Below, one piece after another: positions 11,512 through 24,650 of a stretch of DNA of 64,000 nucleotides. This stretch comes from Spirometra erinaceieuropaei (lineage: Eukaryota; Platyhelminthes; Cestoda; Diphyllobothriidea; Diphyllobothriidae). Below the pieces are notes generated by a model. The model was not told the origin of the DNA. It did no database searches and saw only the letters and a program-made list of their open reading frames with translations. The translations under genes were made by a program, and so were the position numbers. Every line of letters begins with the position of its first letter. The first letter of the stretch is position 1. Location of the stretch: the NCBI GenBank assembly GCA_902702965.1, contig CACRXP010000231.1:584085-648084 (forward strand). The letters are read 5' to 3'.

Positions 11512-13329
11512 TGCCCATATAGGAGGTAGAGTCCACAAATAATTTATGAGTTCTTACTTCCCGTATAATAGCATAACTTCTTACACCCAACAACAAACTA
11601 CAAATTCTCTAATGGGTAAACTGTTGGCCTTTGGAACGCAGGACTATACGTTTAAAGAGCCGCCAGACGTTTTCAGACAGAATTCATAAAACATCAAAAT
11701 GCCGCTTGCGGCATCAATTTAGCGAAACACTTAGAGGATCTTAAGTCTGCATTTGATAGAAGAACAGTAATTGTTAGCCATTTTAATAAGAGCCGAAAAG
11801 TAAGAAAACTGAAGCTATGAATCTTCAAAATAATGGCGGTAAAGTAAGCATAGATGCTTTTCAATGTTGTCTACTTTCTTTCCAGTGTCTTGTGAATCAA
11901 TGGCATTGAAAAATTATCTGCGATTTGTAGTCAAAGAAAAAACCGCCAGATGGGCATTCCATGTGCCACGTTATTCATTTATCTCACTTAACGCGTTTAA
12001 GGGTTTAAAACGTCCAACATATCAACCGTTTCTGTATATAAATATGAATAAAATGGATATTCAAAGTTTTCTCATGGTTTTTGCGCCGATCTTTACGTTT
12101 TACTGTAGCTGGTTGCGTCCATTATTTGCCTAGTCACTGCATTCGAGTGACCCTGATATCGAGTTTACGGAGGAATCTGAAACACCCCCCTCTTTCGACG
12201 TCCGTGTATGCTAGTATGCCACTGTGGGCTACAGAAAAGCCACAAACAGGAGTAAAATACCAATTTTTAGTAGTAATCACCTTCTGTCATCGGACAACCA
12301 GACATGTCTGACCCTTAATTAGGCAATTTTGTCTCTGAAGAGTGACATCAAATCTAAATCACTGGAAGTACTTTCCTGACTGTCTCATTTCGCACCGGAA
12401 ATTCCAGGTGAAGCATTTTTTCAATATATTGACAACGTATTTTTGTCCCTTCTGCATAGCGGGCCATTCCACTTTACGTACACTGTGTTACAGCAACGCA
12501 TTGATTTTCAAAAAGCCTAACAGGAGTTGACCTACAGGCGTTATTTTCCTAGCATTCTCGGAGTTTTTCTCTTTACGGAAATTCACTACTTGAAACTTAG
12601 GGTGATAATACCTTTTCCTATATTTAAAGCTGTCTTATTTAGTCCTCGCTTAATCAATGGTCGCTGTAAAGGCTCTTCCATAAAAAGTTTCTGCACAAAC
12701 AAGGTGGACACGGTGCTACAGAGTGACTTAATTAGAAGAAATTGCTTTGCTGTGATTTGGTAACTAATTAATGCGTATTCTCCTATGCGGTCAGAACGGT
12801 GATTCACTGAAGTCTGCAGGCCCAATCAGACATATTTACATTTGGGCTTTAACCGTTAGTCGGTAGTTTGACTCGTAAGTAAAATTGCAAGTTTTGCAGC
12901 CAAGAGCAGGCTTTTAAGTCAAACTAAAGCAATTACTAACTTATTTGAGTTTGACCGTCGGCTAGATGATTTTCTTCAAGTAGACCGGTTTTCGAAGTTC
13001 AGTACTCAAGATCACGTCAAGACTTTTTCGAGAAATTGTCTTCTGTCATCATCGCTGAAACTCCAGACCGACATCGACGAAAGTCTGCACAACAATGACA
13101 AAGAGTAACAAAGTGGTCAACCACTAGGGGTAAGGAGGTCTCTAAGGGCCGCTCATGGAATTAACTTCCTTTTTGACTTTGCACAAATGAGTTACAGCTT
13201 GGACAAATTGTTTTTGCGTGTCTATCTTTGTCTACTATTTATCCCTCCAGGTATAATTTCAGCCAGCTTTCTATGGTACCTTTGAAATCCTGTTCTTCCA
13301 TTTATTTTATTTCGAAATTTGTGATATTT
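11512..13329. other. No recognisable feature
   Basis: About 1.8 kb of AT-rich sequence. Short frames (89, 76, 62 and 78 aa) follow one another between 11864 and 12763 on the plus strand, but they show no recognisable domain, and no splice signals link them convincingly. Confidence 0.45.
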
Positions 13330-13445
13330 TCCCCAGACAGGCAGTTTGTACTCTCAGACGATGAAGATGCGATCAACGGAACAAGAAATTTATTTGCCTG
13401 ACGTTTCGGATCCTTACTCGAATCCATCATCAGAGACATTAGCAG
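13330..13445 (-). mobile_element. Solo Penelope-like element terminal fragment
   Basis: The plus sequence gatgaagatgcgatcaacgg, ttgcctgacgtttcggatcc and gaatccatcatcagagacat matches the end of the PLE at 51975-52080, where gatgcggtcactggaacagg and gcctgacgcttcggattctt occupy the same positions. No reverse transcriptase sequence is nearby, so this is a terminal fragment or solo end. It carries the hammerhead-like core described separately. Confidence 0.65.
13403..13433 (-). ncRNA. Hammerhead-ribozyme-like core
   Basis: The minus strand reads CTGATGA (13433-13427), one extra T, a stem GGATTC / GGATCC with a GAGTAA loop (13425-13408), then GAAAC (13407-13403). This is the arrangement of a hammerhead catalytic core with stem II. 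PLE ends are known to carry minimal hammerhead ribozymes. The extra T between core and stem, and the weak candidates for stems I and III, make this a likely relic or a borderline call. Confidence 0.45.
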
Positions 13446-13945
13446 GTAAAGGTTTGTACTGTCTATTTCATTTTCAGTATCATATGTGCTTCCATGTATA
13501 TGTATAATAATGTTAAATAAGTTATTTGGGGTTGTTTAAAACCTTATTATTTGTTTTCAACTCCTTTTTCTAATATGACTACAATTACTTTGAACTTTAA
13601 CTAACTGGTCATACGCACTAAACATAAGCCTTACTTTTGTTTACCTAGGATATATTGAACTACCGTGAAAGGTATACTCCTCTGCAAAATTCTGAAAACA
13701 ATCCTAGGGTGCCGGTCCCTGATTTTACACTTTCGTATCTGCATTATAGTGCTTAGTGCAAGGCATTTTATCCAAAAGCCAAAACCTGAAGTAGTTACTA
13801 TCAGCGATAGCAGGGAAATGAAGTTTGCTGTGCCACGTGTTCAGCCAAACTCCAATGCCATACTAAACGATCACGGGCGTTTCAGATTTCTCTAATTTAC
13901 CTAGTCTTTGAATACCCTCCCGTAAGGACTATGAAATTTTGGCAT
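13446..13945. other. No recognisable feature
   Basis: AT-rich stretch between the PLE fragment and the TIR element. The 76-aa frame at 13665-13895 is not recognised. Confidence 0.4.
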
Positions 13946-14224
13946 GATGTTGTGATGTAGCTTCACGCGATGGACACATTATTGTTGGACTTGGGGTTAG
14001 GGTTAGGGGTAAGGGGTTAGAGTTTGGGGTTAAGGTTAGGGCAACCACTTCTAAATCACTCAAAGTACAAACACGCAATCCCAATAGCTTTTCTTTTGTA
14101 TACACCTATTTTACCTCGTTGTCTGTGCGTTCCCCGCCCCACCTGTAAAACCCCCCATTACCACCGGTCCCGTTTTACAGGTCGTTGGGTTTTGTTACCT
14201 TCAGGTGGGGCTACATAACCACAT
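13946..14224 (-). mobile_element. 279-bp TIR element with telomere-like repeats, copy 1
   Basis: The left end gatgttgtgatgtagcttca and right end gtggggctacataaccacat form imperfect terminal inverted repeats of about 20 bp. Next to the left TIR lies ttagggttaggggtaagggg (13997-14040). Near the right end are the blocks ttccccgccccacctgtaaa and accttcaggtggggcta. The element is the reverse complement of the copy at 27583-27861 and has exactly the same length. No ORF and no clear target site duplication. It behaves like a MITE or foldback element of unknown superfamily. Confidence 0.75.
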
Positions 14225-17200
14225 TTGATCAAAATTTTCAACACCCTGCCAAGACGACGTGTCGGTACCTAATGTTTCTGGATTTTTCAGATTTCTCAAA
14301 GCGTTGTTGTTGCGCTTTATCATTACGATAGCTTTCGAGGACGCAACCGGAATTTTATTGGTAAAAGGCTGCGTGTAGAGATATCGTAAGGTGGTTTTAT
14401 TCTTGTCCGCGCTTTTCTTTGCCTAGATTATGCTATGACGGACGTCCCTTTCATTTGCCATGCGGTTTTAAGGCGTGCCACCTCACTCTATCCGCACCCG
14501 TTTGACGGCAATATCAAAGGCATCCGTGCTATTCTTTGGATAAATTTCTGACAGCGCCAAAAGAAGCAGAGTATTTAGAAGGCTCTGCACCAGAATCCGC
14601 CTATTCCAAAACTCCCGAACGTGCATTAAGCAAAGTCTTTTTAGTTTGCTTACAGTGCATTTGGACTTTGGCATAAGCCTGACGCATATCCGTAAAGTTT
14701 TACCGTGCCTCGACTCTACCGGTATCTCGAAATTACATTTAAAACATAAAATAAGCTTCAGGCTTAGACAGTTGATTCACCCACAAAGTAAGTACGAAGG
14801 AATATGACCGCATTGTCGGAAAAATGCACAGTAAGTTTTACATCACGGGGTAATATTTATATAAAACGGCTTCCGTCCAAAAGGTCTTTTAACACCCCCA
14901 CCCTCAGACATACAGAAATACCTGAGATATATATTGCATTGCTGCAAGCTGCTATATTAGAAACGGGTTTTGAAGTATTCTCCAATCTATAATTCTGGTT
15001 GCTGATTTTAAAAACTTTCAAGTCAATATGTGTGTTTCAGTTGGCATATAAATTTTTGAAAAAATTCACGAACGGAACAATGGGTTTAGAGTTCATTTTG
15101 TATAAAACAAACCGCACACTCGCAAAGTGCTTCAAATATGCAGTATGTTATCGTATGAACGCACTTTTAAATAAAACCCGCACTAGTCTATGACGCATAC
15201 TGTTCTCAACTTACGAGTGTCCTATTCGCATGTGCTCTAGACATTTAAATGTGGGTGTTCTTTCAGGAGATCGTAGAAATGCAATGGTACATAATATATA
15301 AATTGAATTATAACTTACAGTACATGGTCATCAGATATTAAGATAGTTGGCGACCTGAGCAAACATGCCAGCGTCGTAAGAAAGCTGCAATAATTACCGT
15401 GACTAAACAAAAAGGTGGATCATGTTAACTTGTTGACAAATTCCGAATATCAAACTTTGCCTAATTATACCCTTCCAGAACTCTAATAATTGTATTTACC
15501 CCCCAAAGTTTTTAAAAAAGCACTTTTTGCGCAACAGATGGGATATGTGTATCCTTCTAGCCTTTTTGGGTTTTCAGCAAATGATTTCTCAAACGTAAGC
15601 AATTGTTCATTTTTACCGGTGCATGAGCCAACTCGTTTTATCGTAATGCGCACGTTAGACTACGCAGCGTGCCTGTCGCCGTTCACTACTGGTAACATTT
15701 TACTACTTATATAAGCACCTTTCAAACTTTTGAAATTATTTTTTTTTTCACTGCATCACTATGGAGGGTGATAAAAAACTTTTTATTCTAGTCGTAAGCA
15801 AACCGTTCTAGTTTAAACGGTTTATTATTTGGGACCAGGGCACAAAAGTAACAAATGCCCAGAAAAAACGCATCACGTAGTATTCCTTCTATCTGCCAAC
15901 CACCTGCCTTCGAGATTTGGAGAAGTGTTTGAAAACACACTGCCATCTGATCCTCCAACTGCCCTTTGTTTGAAAGATGCCTGCTTTTTGATTTTGCGAG
16001 GCGGTGACGTCATTTAGACAGCCTATCATTTTGTAAACCAGACACGGAGGAAATGCATAAACTTACACATATCGTAATGTATAGCACATTTTTGTACACA
16101 CAACACGGATGGATAAATAATTATTTTCGCATTATGGGATGTCAGTTGCATGTCAACATAGTTTGCAAGCAGACGTTACGGGAAACTAGACCAGATTTTG
16201 CAGTAAAAAATACCTCAATCCGCACGCGTATTGTGAACGTGCCTATTTCTACAACATTTTAAAGGAACGTAATTAAAGAGGAGAAACTCCAGGCCGACGT
16301 TTTTGCCAACATCTGGTTAACAATATATTTATATCCACGAATTGAAAGCGATGCGAAGGAAGAGAGCAGAACAAAGTTGGAAGTATTTTAAACAAAGACT
16401 GCATGTTTTTTAGACTGCCGGCTTTGGCGAGACACAAGGAGTGGAATTGCATTTGCGCCTCTGTTCTTACATCTCCCGGAGCGAGTGCGTGCTTAGTGCA
16501 TAAAGATTTTTCTGTTTCATCCCAAGATATCTTCGATAAGTCAGAGGCCAACTTGGTTTCCTAAATGATAGGATATTTATGACAGTAAGCAGTGTCCTCT
16601 GTAGTAAAGTTCATTGGACGCGATGATGAAGGCATCTGGAAGAAAATGTGTATTAATTACCTTCAAGAAGGTGCACGCTGTTTAGCAAACACAATAGGCC
16701 CAATACACTAATATGAGGTCCGGAGGAACAATTTAGTAGGAGACGAAGTTGGTCAACTTGAAAGTGACGGATCAATGATGATTGGGGGTGGGGGTGGGGG
16801 AAAATGTGCAATTTCTGTTCACGCAAGGGGAATTTAAGAAGAAAAAAAACTTTTGGGAACCTTCGCAGTGGGCGTGGCGTAAACTACAGGGTCATCAGTT
16901 CCCCTGGTACTCATGTATGGTGTCTACTTCGGCGGTTTCAGCATATGGCCATTTCAGTTGTAATGCTCAGAAAGCGCTCCTTCTGTCGCCCATACGTGGG
17001 TCGAACAGGCATATACCGAGAGTCTCTATCACCAGGGGAACACTTAAAGCATTGCTGTAACACGTTTATTTGCACGTTTTATACAAATAGGTGGATTTGT
17101 TTAAAGTCCGTAGCATGACAAATGTCCACTTGTTGGGATAGGAAAGGGGGTGTTTTTGTCTTCAACCGGACGAAACCAAGCAAAGCGAAGTCTGACTATT

Positions 17201-17336
17201 TCGAAATGAGTAACGTGCTTCATACAAACTGTTTATGGTGGAAATGAAGATGGACATATTCAGAGGGGGCCGTTTAGTCTTCAGTCCCTTGATGTCGAGA
17301 CAAACTGCTTGTAGTTAAACTTGCGGCTCTCAGTGG
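14225..17336. other. No recognisable feature
   Basis: 3.1 kb of AT-rich sequence. Frames of 60-104 aa occur but none is recognisable. The pair at 16782-17118 are two frames of one G-rich stretch (three G5 runs at 16784-16800). No repeat shared with the rest of the window was noticed. Confidence 0.45.
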
Positions 17337-17430
17337 GACCTCGTAACTTAGGTGGCTAGAGTGTTGGCTGTACTAAGGCCTTGCGTGGGTTTAAGTCCCA
17401 GCGAGGTAGTCGAGTTTTTCACAGTTGGAT
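17337..17430 (+). mobile_element. tRNA-derived SINE-like head
   Basis: gggacctcgtaacttaggtgg gives an A-box-like segment (taacttaggtgg, 17344-17355). ggtttaagtcc at 17388-17398 fits the B box. The 5' acctcg pairs with cgaggt at 17402-17407, mimicking an acceptor stem. The anticodon arm does not fold well. A similar sequence lies on the minus strand at 38225-38312. It looks like a decayed tRNA-derived SINE or tRNA pseudogene rather than a functional tRNA. Confidence 0.5.
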
Positions 17431-20400
17431 AAAGATAGGTAGTCCAACTTCGACCGAGGAATAGGTGAGTGGTAATGACAGCTTTTAGCGACGACTCTGC
17501 ACTTTGCATGATGGGAATAGTCAAGACGGAAACAAAAGGAAAACCGCATCTTTCCAGCGTATTTTCTTTTGACGCTGCTTACTGAATTTCCCTTCCCAGG
17601 GCATAAATTTTCCCTAAATCATGTCATTTTAAGTCAGAATTATCCTTCGAGACGTCTAGTATGATGTGGTGACTAAGCAGTTAATTGAATTATGGAACCT
17701 AATTTATTGCTCATCCCAGTAGTTATCTCCGTAAATGCCGTCACGAAAGCTGCCGCTGGAAGATCTACTCAGTAATGTACAGTGAATAAATTGGATTCCA
17801 CTACTTCAGCTTCTGCTGTACATTGCATATTGGAATTGGTCTTCCCTTTCCTGGGGGAAGATTATTGAACTCAAAAGTATTGTCGGCCGGCACAAACGTG
17901 TTGTCGAAATATTTGCGTAGAAATTTCGTTTATCAGTCGGCGCTTAGCGTTTGTTCCCTCAGATTACCCTTAACCACAATTGTAGGTACTGGTAGTCAGA
18001 ATGCCCATGCCTACGCCGATTTTTCGATACAAAACGATAAACCAGGCGCGTCTACCAGCATTGCATCAAGACGTAGTCAATCACAGTTTTTCAGATAAGT
18101 GGGTAATAACTTAGTTCGTTTAGACATTTGTGGAAAAAGATATGACATCAAAGGCCAATTTGTTCTTGTTCATAGTAACTTGGCCTCGCATCTGCTTTAA
18201 GAATTCAGGCCTTTCGTAAAAATCCTATGAGTTTAGATTTATTTGAGCAATGTATACGACCATTACGACTCTCTGCATATATCAACTCACTAAACGCATA
18301 GAGAAATTCAGTTTATGAATTACTAGTAACTCGTATAGCTTGATTTTCTAGCGCCAGCAGGTGCTCAGCGAGGGAACAATTGCCCCCTATTCTTCAAAAA
18401 TATCCGCAACTTACAAATTACTTCCGTCCTTTTATTTTTGTTTCCTAGTGTCTTCTGGAGTTAATCGGCATTCTCAGCATGGACTCAGATTTCAAAACTT
18501 GATTAAATTTACAAAAAAAAACATTTGAATTATCTTGGGGTATTGTTAAGTTGAATTTTCCCAAAATTCTTTAGGCATTGACTTAAAAGGTGAAAGACAA
18601 AAGCTTTTAAGTCACAGAGCCTTGTGTACGCATTTCCTTAACAGCAAAGTTTGTACAAGTCAATCTGTCTTACCTGACATCAGATTTGAGATTTTCTCTG
18701 TTGTCGATCATAGCACCCTGGTCGATGCTACTCAGAGGCACCTCGCGACCCTGATCGGAAATAAAATAATACTGGAATTCTTACCTCTGTGGTTCTCGTT
18801 AAGGTCAGCACGATTGACGTTTTAGCGAAAGTATCTCATCGGATTTTTCCTGTGTCATTTTTATATGTTTTAAAATCGGGAAAGCAGAATTTTCAAACGG
18901 GTTGGAGCTTATTTAAAACAACAACGTAACACCCGATAGTATGCTGCAGATTGCGTTAGCTTGCGGATCTTGTTAAACCTATTTTTTTCAAGAGGTGGCT
19001 TGATTACCTCTTTAGCCATAAATGCAGAATTGCTGGAAAACATCTCCACGAGCGAAGTGTAAGACATTGTTTCTCCGAATAAATTTTCTCAACAGCACAT
19101 ACATAAAGGAAATAAAACTGAATAGCATAATTAATTTTACCGGATGTTTTGTTACCTCCTGCCGTTTAATTTTATTGTATCAGGAGTTGAGGTTGTCAAA
19201 GAAGAGACACCCCCCACTGATAAACTGGTATCATTTAGAAAGCATCGTTTGTACAAAGCATAATAGTTGATAGTCTCAACCTGATGAAAGACAGAAAATA
19301 TGCAAAATCGCAGGATTGATGAGAGGTCAAATCTGTTAACGCGCAGGGCAAAGGTTAACGATGACTTTTAATGCGCCAAATGAAAAACCCAAATACTGCA
19401 GGACCTCTGTACGAGGCACAAAAATCGTCAAGCTTTCTCCGATCAAAGCTCGGTAGATGTCGCAGGCAGCCTAGACGTTAGCGGGCGTCATGCTTGATCG
19501 CAAGTGTTCAATATGGGAGGAATTAAATGATAGTATCTTTTTGTAGTAACTGAATGGTTCTCGGCAAAACCGCAATATTTGTATTCGGCTTCTAATGCAG
19601 GCATCACTGTAGGCCTGAAAATATGCCAGCCGGGTCTTGATTAAGTGGTCCATATATTCTTTTCTAAAGGCCCTTTATCGACAAGATGACGTTTGTTGAC
19701 TCTTTTTCCCACCACACATTCACTGTTATGGTCGCTTTGATGACTTGTCTACTATAAGGACTGCTTTTGTCAGTTTTTTGGAAAAAATATTCATGTGCTG
19801 GTAAATTCGTTTAAAACATTTTGTCCGATGTATACTTCCACCGATTGCCTTCTGAAAAAAAATCGAAAATTTAAATTCGAATGCTGACTTTTTTCTGAAA
19901 TAAAATCTTCAAAAGCGACCTTAACCCAAAGACTTTAAACATCGTACAGTTTTTGACGCTTTAACACTTTAAATTATAAAATCTTAAAACCTAGTGCATT
20001 ATTTTTTTCTACCTTTTTTCTGTTAAATATCTCAAATTACAGTTTTTGTTTTTGTCGCCAAATGTAGCTAGGCAGATGAGAGCTATGCAACAAAGTTTAT
20101 AACGCTGAAATGTCGACCTCAGATAAGGTTTAGTTTCTTTATTTTAAACCCAAGTAGCAGTCCGTCAGTGAGGGCATAGTGAAACGTACGCAGACAGTTA
20201 CAAAGGAGCACTTAAATCAGAAGTTAAACTGTTTGTTTCATAGGCCTGTGCAATTGCCGACATAAAGTTTCCATTGAACAGATTGTTATGAAACCATTGG
20301 AACTGTTCTTTCTGCCGACAGCTCGTCACATTTAATTTTCTCTTTGGTAACATATCCATCCACATCCATCGACAACACAGGATTGTTGTCAAAGGGTTCA

Positions 20401-23400
20401 TAATACCCCAGTTGACGTTATACAGGAGCCCGAATCAAACTTTAACTGCCTATCATCAATAAAGTTGTTGCTCACCATTTGTGCACGCTCTTGTAACACC
20501 ATTCACCCCCACTTTTGTGCAAAAGTGCTTCATTCCAAATGGCATACTTATCAATTAAGTAGACTATCCGACGGTTAGCACTGTTTTACGCCTACCTAAT
20601 AAACCATAGATATTCTTGTTATAGCTCATGTCGTGGGCTGCTGGCATATTGACCGCGTGCTGCTTTGATACTGCCACTGTAAGAAATGCAAGAAGTGCTA
20701 AATCAAGTGTGCCCAGCAGTCATGTCTTGCGGGTTGTTACATCATAGGCAGTTTACTGTACGAAAATGACGGAAATTGTTTGTCTTATAGGCATTTTCCA
20801 CAATGCTTGGTGTTGCCGCGCATCACAGGGCTCATGAATTTGTCCGCACACACCCTTCGCGTCATGACGTGACCTTGGAACAGGTGCTTATTTATTTTAA
20901 TCCTTCAGTCTTCCTGTTTTCTCAGGCAAACGTGTGTTTTGCTGCTATGGTAAATACAGATGACTGTCCATTGAGTTCATAAAGTTGTCTAGTTAATGGT
21001 TGTACTTGAACAGGTCCTCAGAGCATTTCATTTTTTACGGTTTTTGCAATACTTAGGCCTTATCTCTGTCTGCCGTCGAGTAGGGAGAAACAGTCCCATC
21101 TGCGGGCTGCATCTTAAGCAAGGGAAATTGGTACTGCAATTGGACAGCGAGAGGCGTTAATGCAAGCCCACGTCTATGGCATTTGCGTGTCCCGATCGAG
21201 TACTTGGCGGTCATACTTAATTAAATTAGTGTGCCGGCAGCCATCCTGTAAGCCAGGGGAAAAGAATTGCCGCGTAATAGGGCATTTCTGAGGGGTTTGC
21301 CTGCCGAAGTATTGAGTCAGGCAATACTAACATACGATTTCAAGCCGACCTGATCCAAATGCGACCAAAACGAGTGCTCTGATCAGGAGGCAAAATGCGC
21401 ATTCATTGGGGAAAATCTAAAGGCACTAAACAGGCGTGCAGCGAGATGTAGTACGACAAAATCAGTACTTCACAAAACCCTGCAATCAAAATAGCTCTAT
21501 CCATCCACTGCAGAATGCCCGCGGACGATAAAGTAATTTGCCTTCAAGCCTGCTAGAGTTATTTTGGGCATCGTTGAGTTTGGTTGGACCCTGGCTAGCA
21601 CGTCAATCTTGTTACATCCTCGCGAGGTTACCAAAAATAGGGCGATTTTAGTAGTCTAATAAATAAAAAATGATGTCTATGAGGTCTCAGAAGCAAAGCG
21701 CGTAAAACTTCCCGCAGTTAGCTATTAAGCTGGTTGTAACGCCCTATAACAAGACGTTTGCGGACAATTTTCTTCGTCGAGGACAACCTGGCTGCGCTCG
21801 GAAGTTTGCGAAATTCTGACGCACACGCTGGAGAATGAAGATGTTCATGTGTCTCCAATTTTTTCCTGACAGAGTAAGTAGTAAATGGCGTAAATGTACA
21901 CGGACACCAGAAAATAATTCATTAGAGCCAGATCCTTGAATAATTAACCTAATGTGCAGTATAGCAGCTAGTTCATAGCTTGGTATTTAAAAACATCCAA
22001 AAGATATTGCAAGAATTTGGTGTGTCTATTAGCTTGGGCATTGACCGAAATGAGATCGATCCAGATAAGGACAACTTTATTTGATTAATAGGATAGGCGT
22101 ATGTTCAAAGTTCTAGTTTGTTTAAAATCGCATATGAAAAGTTTGAACAGCAAGGAGGAAAGCAAAACGCAATTGGCAAATATAAACAAAAGCAGGCCAC
22201 ACACCTTGTGCTAAGTGGAATGGTCTTCCGTAAAACTTCTGTGCGTTTCAAGCGCCTTCAATGCTAACCGAGTATCACAGCATCATGCACATGTCAGCAA
22301 ATACTACGTCATTTTCGTCATCTCCATCTACTTTCCCGAAAGGACCGGTTCTGTACATTGTCATTAGCAAAACTCCCGGGACCCTTCAGTTCTCAGGGGA
22401 TTTTAACCATGCCGGGTTTAGCAGGCGATTTCTTGCCTCCAATGACGACGCGACCAACATAAAAAACAGCTCAACCGTTTCAAAAAAATAGACGCCCGCA
22501 ACGATGATTCACTTTGAATTCAATCCTGAATGAACGCAAAACTGCTGATACATTTTTCCTTTGAAATGTGTTTTGGCGCGTCCGTGTGCAAATGAATGGT
22601 TAAGTCACTTATTTCTTCTCAAGATGAGGTCAGAGAAAAATCAAAAAAGTCGCTCCATCTTGCAGTTCTCGGGCATTTATTGGTGATTTTACGGACGTAG
22701 ACGAAAGTATTCTCTTCATATTACTTCGGGATCAATTTTATTGTAATTGGTTAATTTCAAGCCCATTTCTATGAATATATACGAGCAACAATGTCCTTAT
22801 GCAAGCAGAAAAATTATTTCCAATCGGCATCCTTGGCACCTGCCATGCGTCTGAATCATGCACTGGCCGAAAAGCAGTGTACGGACCCCCTTAACTTATA
22901 TACAAAAGTTAAAGCTAGTATTTACCCTTGAGACTTAAATCGGTTGCTGCTTAATGGTCTGAATTGGCGTAGAAATGTTACGTGTTGCAAAACGAAAATT
23001 ATACGTTAATGTTATTGTTGTGTCAGCACTTATAATTACGTAAATTGTCCACTTTATATTCTTAAAACGCAAGGGCCGCTGCGCTTCCATGAGCAAGCTG
23101 TTTACTCCCATCACGTCTCGCTGGAATTTTACGGGCCGAAAAAGTCGATTTTCATTTGACCTTGGTTGTTTTGGTAACCTTCCTGGACTAGATTAGGGCT
23201 TTCTACTGTAGAAAGGGGTGCAAATGCGCAGATGTGACCCAGAGCAGTTATTAACAGGAGACGTCGTATGAATATTAAGTAATGTGGAGCCTTATTCAAA
23301 CTTTATATATTTACGCAGTAGAATAGCTTAGAAATGTAATATATACAAGAAAAGAACATTTAAATAAACGCGTTAAGTTAGTGTGTAAAGTTTCTAACGT

Positions 23401-24148
23401 TCGATGTGCCATTTAATCACTTGGACTCCTTTGTCCATCGTATTATTTTGAACGTCTCCAAGACGACCAACTATGCACAATTACTGGTTATTGGATGTGT
23501 GTCTGGCAGCTAAATCAACCGTTTTTAACTGATTATTGTCTCTGATAATTCTACCCGACTGCCACCAAAACTACTACTTGTTACATCACGTAGGCATCCA
23601 GAATGAGGTTAACATGACGGGAGATTAGAGGGCACTCTTGTAACTTCAGTGAGCTAGTGGGTCTTATACTTATAAATGGTCTACCAATGAGACGTGGCAC
23701 ACTATTAATGAGTCTGCGCCGACTCTTTGGCAATTCGGAAATTGCAAATGCAAACCAATTCCCTGCACTAACGCTATCCCACTAGGGAGCGTGTTTGTCT
23801 CTGAGGACGAATGTTGTCGCTGGCTCGCATCCTGTCCCGTCACGTCCGCTGACAAAAGTCGGTTCTGGTTCTGACCGTGTCGGTTCATACAAGCGTCCGG
23901 CCAACCCTTCTTGCAGGCGCAAATAGAGTGCTCATGTCAAAAACCCACACAAACCCAAGAGCAATCACAATTTCCCCCTCCCCCTCCCCAGCCTACCTGC
24001 GCCTCTCTCTCACACACACCTGACTGCCGCCTTTTCAACCAGTGCGAGACGAAAATTTGCATATGTTGCTCGTCCGAGCTCAAAATTGCGTGAAACATAC
24101 AAATTTCCTGCACTGGTCCTCAGCCTCCTGTAACAAAATCTGTGAAGA

Positions 24149-24162
24149 GAGAGAGAGAGATA
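24149..24162. repeat. (GA)n microsatellite
   Basis: Short gagagagagagaga run followed by tagcgagatt. Confidence 0.8.
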
Positions 24163-24612
24163 GCGAGATTAAACTTTGTCGCATGATTTGAAGAACAGGA
24201 AATTAAGTTTTGAAAGCAAGGCAGGTACTCTGCCTTTTTCAAAGCGCACATGTTCCCCTGCTCTGTGTATTTTTCTCATTAGACTTCCGGACAAGCTCAT
24301 GCATATTTTTATTGTGCTTTTCTAGTCAGGAAACTAGTAACTCCTGAAACGTTTAAAAGTGAAGTTATCTTGAACGTGAGGCACGAAAACCGTTTTTTTC
24401 TTTAAAAAGTTCATATTCCAAGCGGTGTAGCAAAGGGCCGAGAGTGGGCAATCAAGATGCAGTTTAAATTGCTGCTCACACTCTCCGGGCCCTGCGTTTA
24501 TTAGTTTTCCCAGTAATCCAAGTAGATCAATGTAGGCTTTGGCATTCGTTTTATGTGTGAAGTTGGTCGGGAGGGTCACAAGGGCTAAGAGAGCTAAATT
24601 CAAGTCTTCCCC

Positions 24613-24616
24613 ATTA

Positions 24617-24650
<34 letters not shown>
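24613..24650. repeat. (ATT)n microsatellite
   Basis: About twelve ATT units, with one G substitution near the start. The 78-aa frame across it translates to a poly-Leu run and is an artefact of the repeat. Confidence 0.95.

Noticed and set aside
16784..16800. Possible G-quadruplex of G5 runs
   Set aside because: Only three G runs are present within the stretch, so a standard intramolecular quadruplex is not supported.
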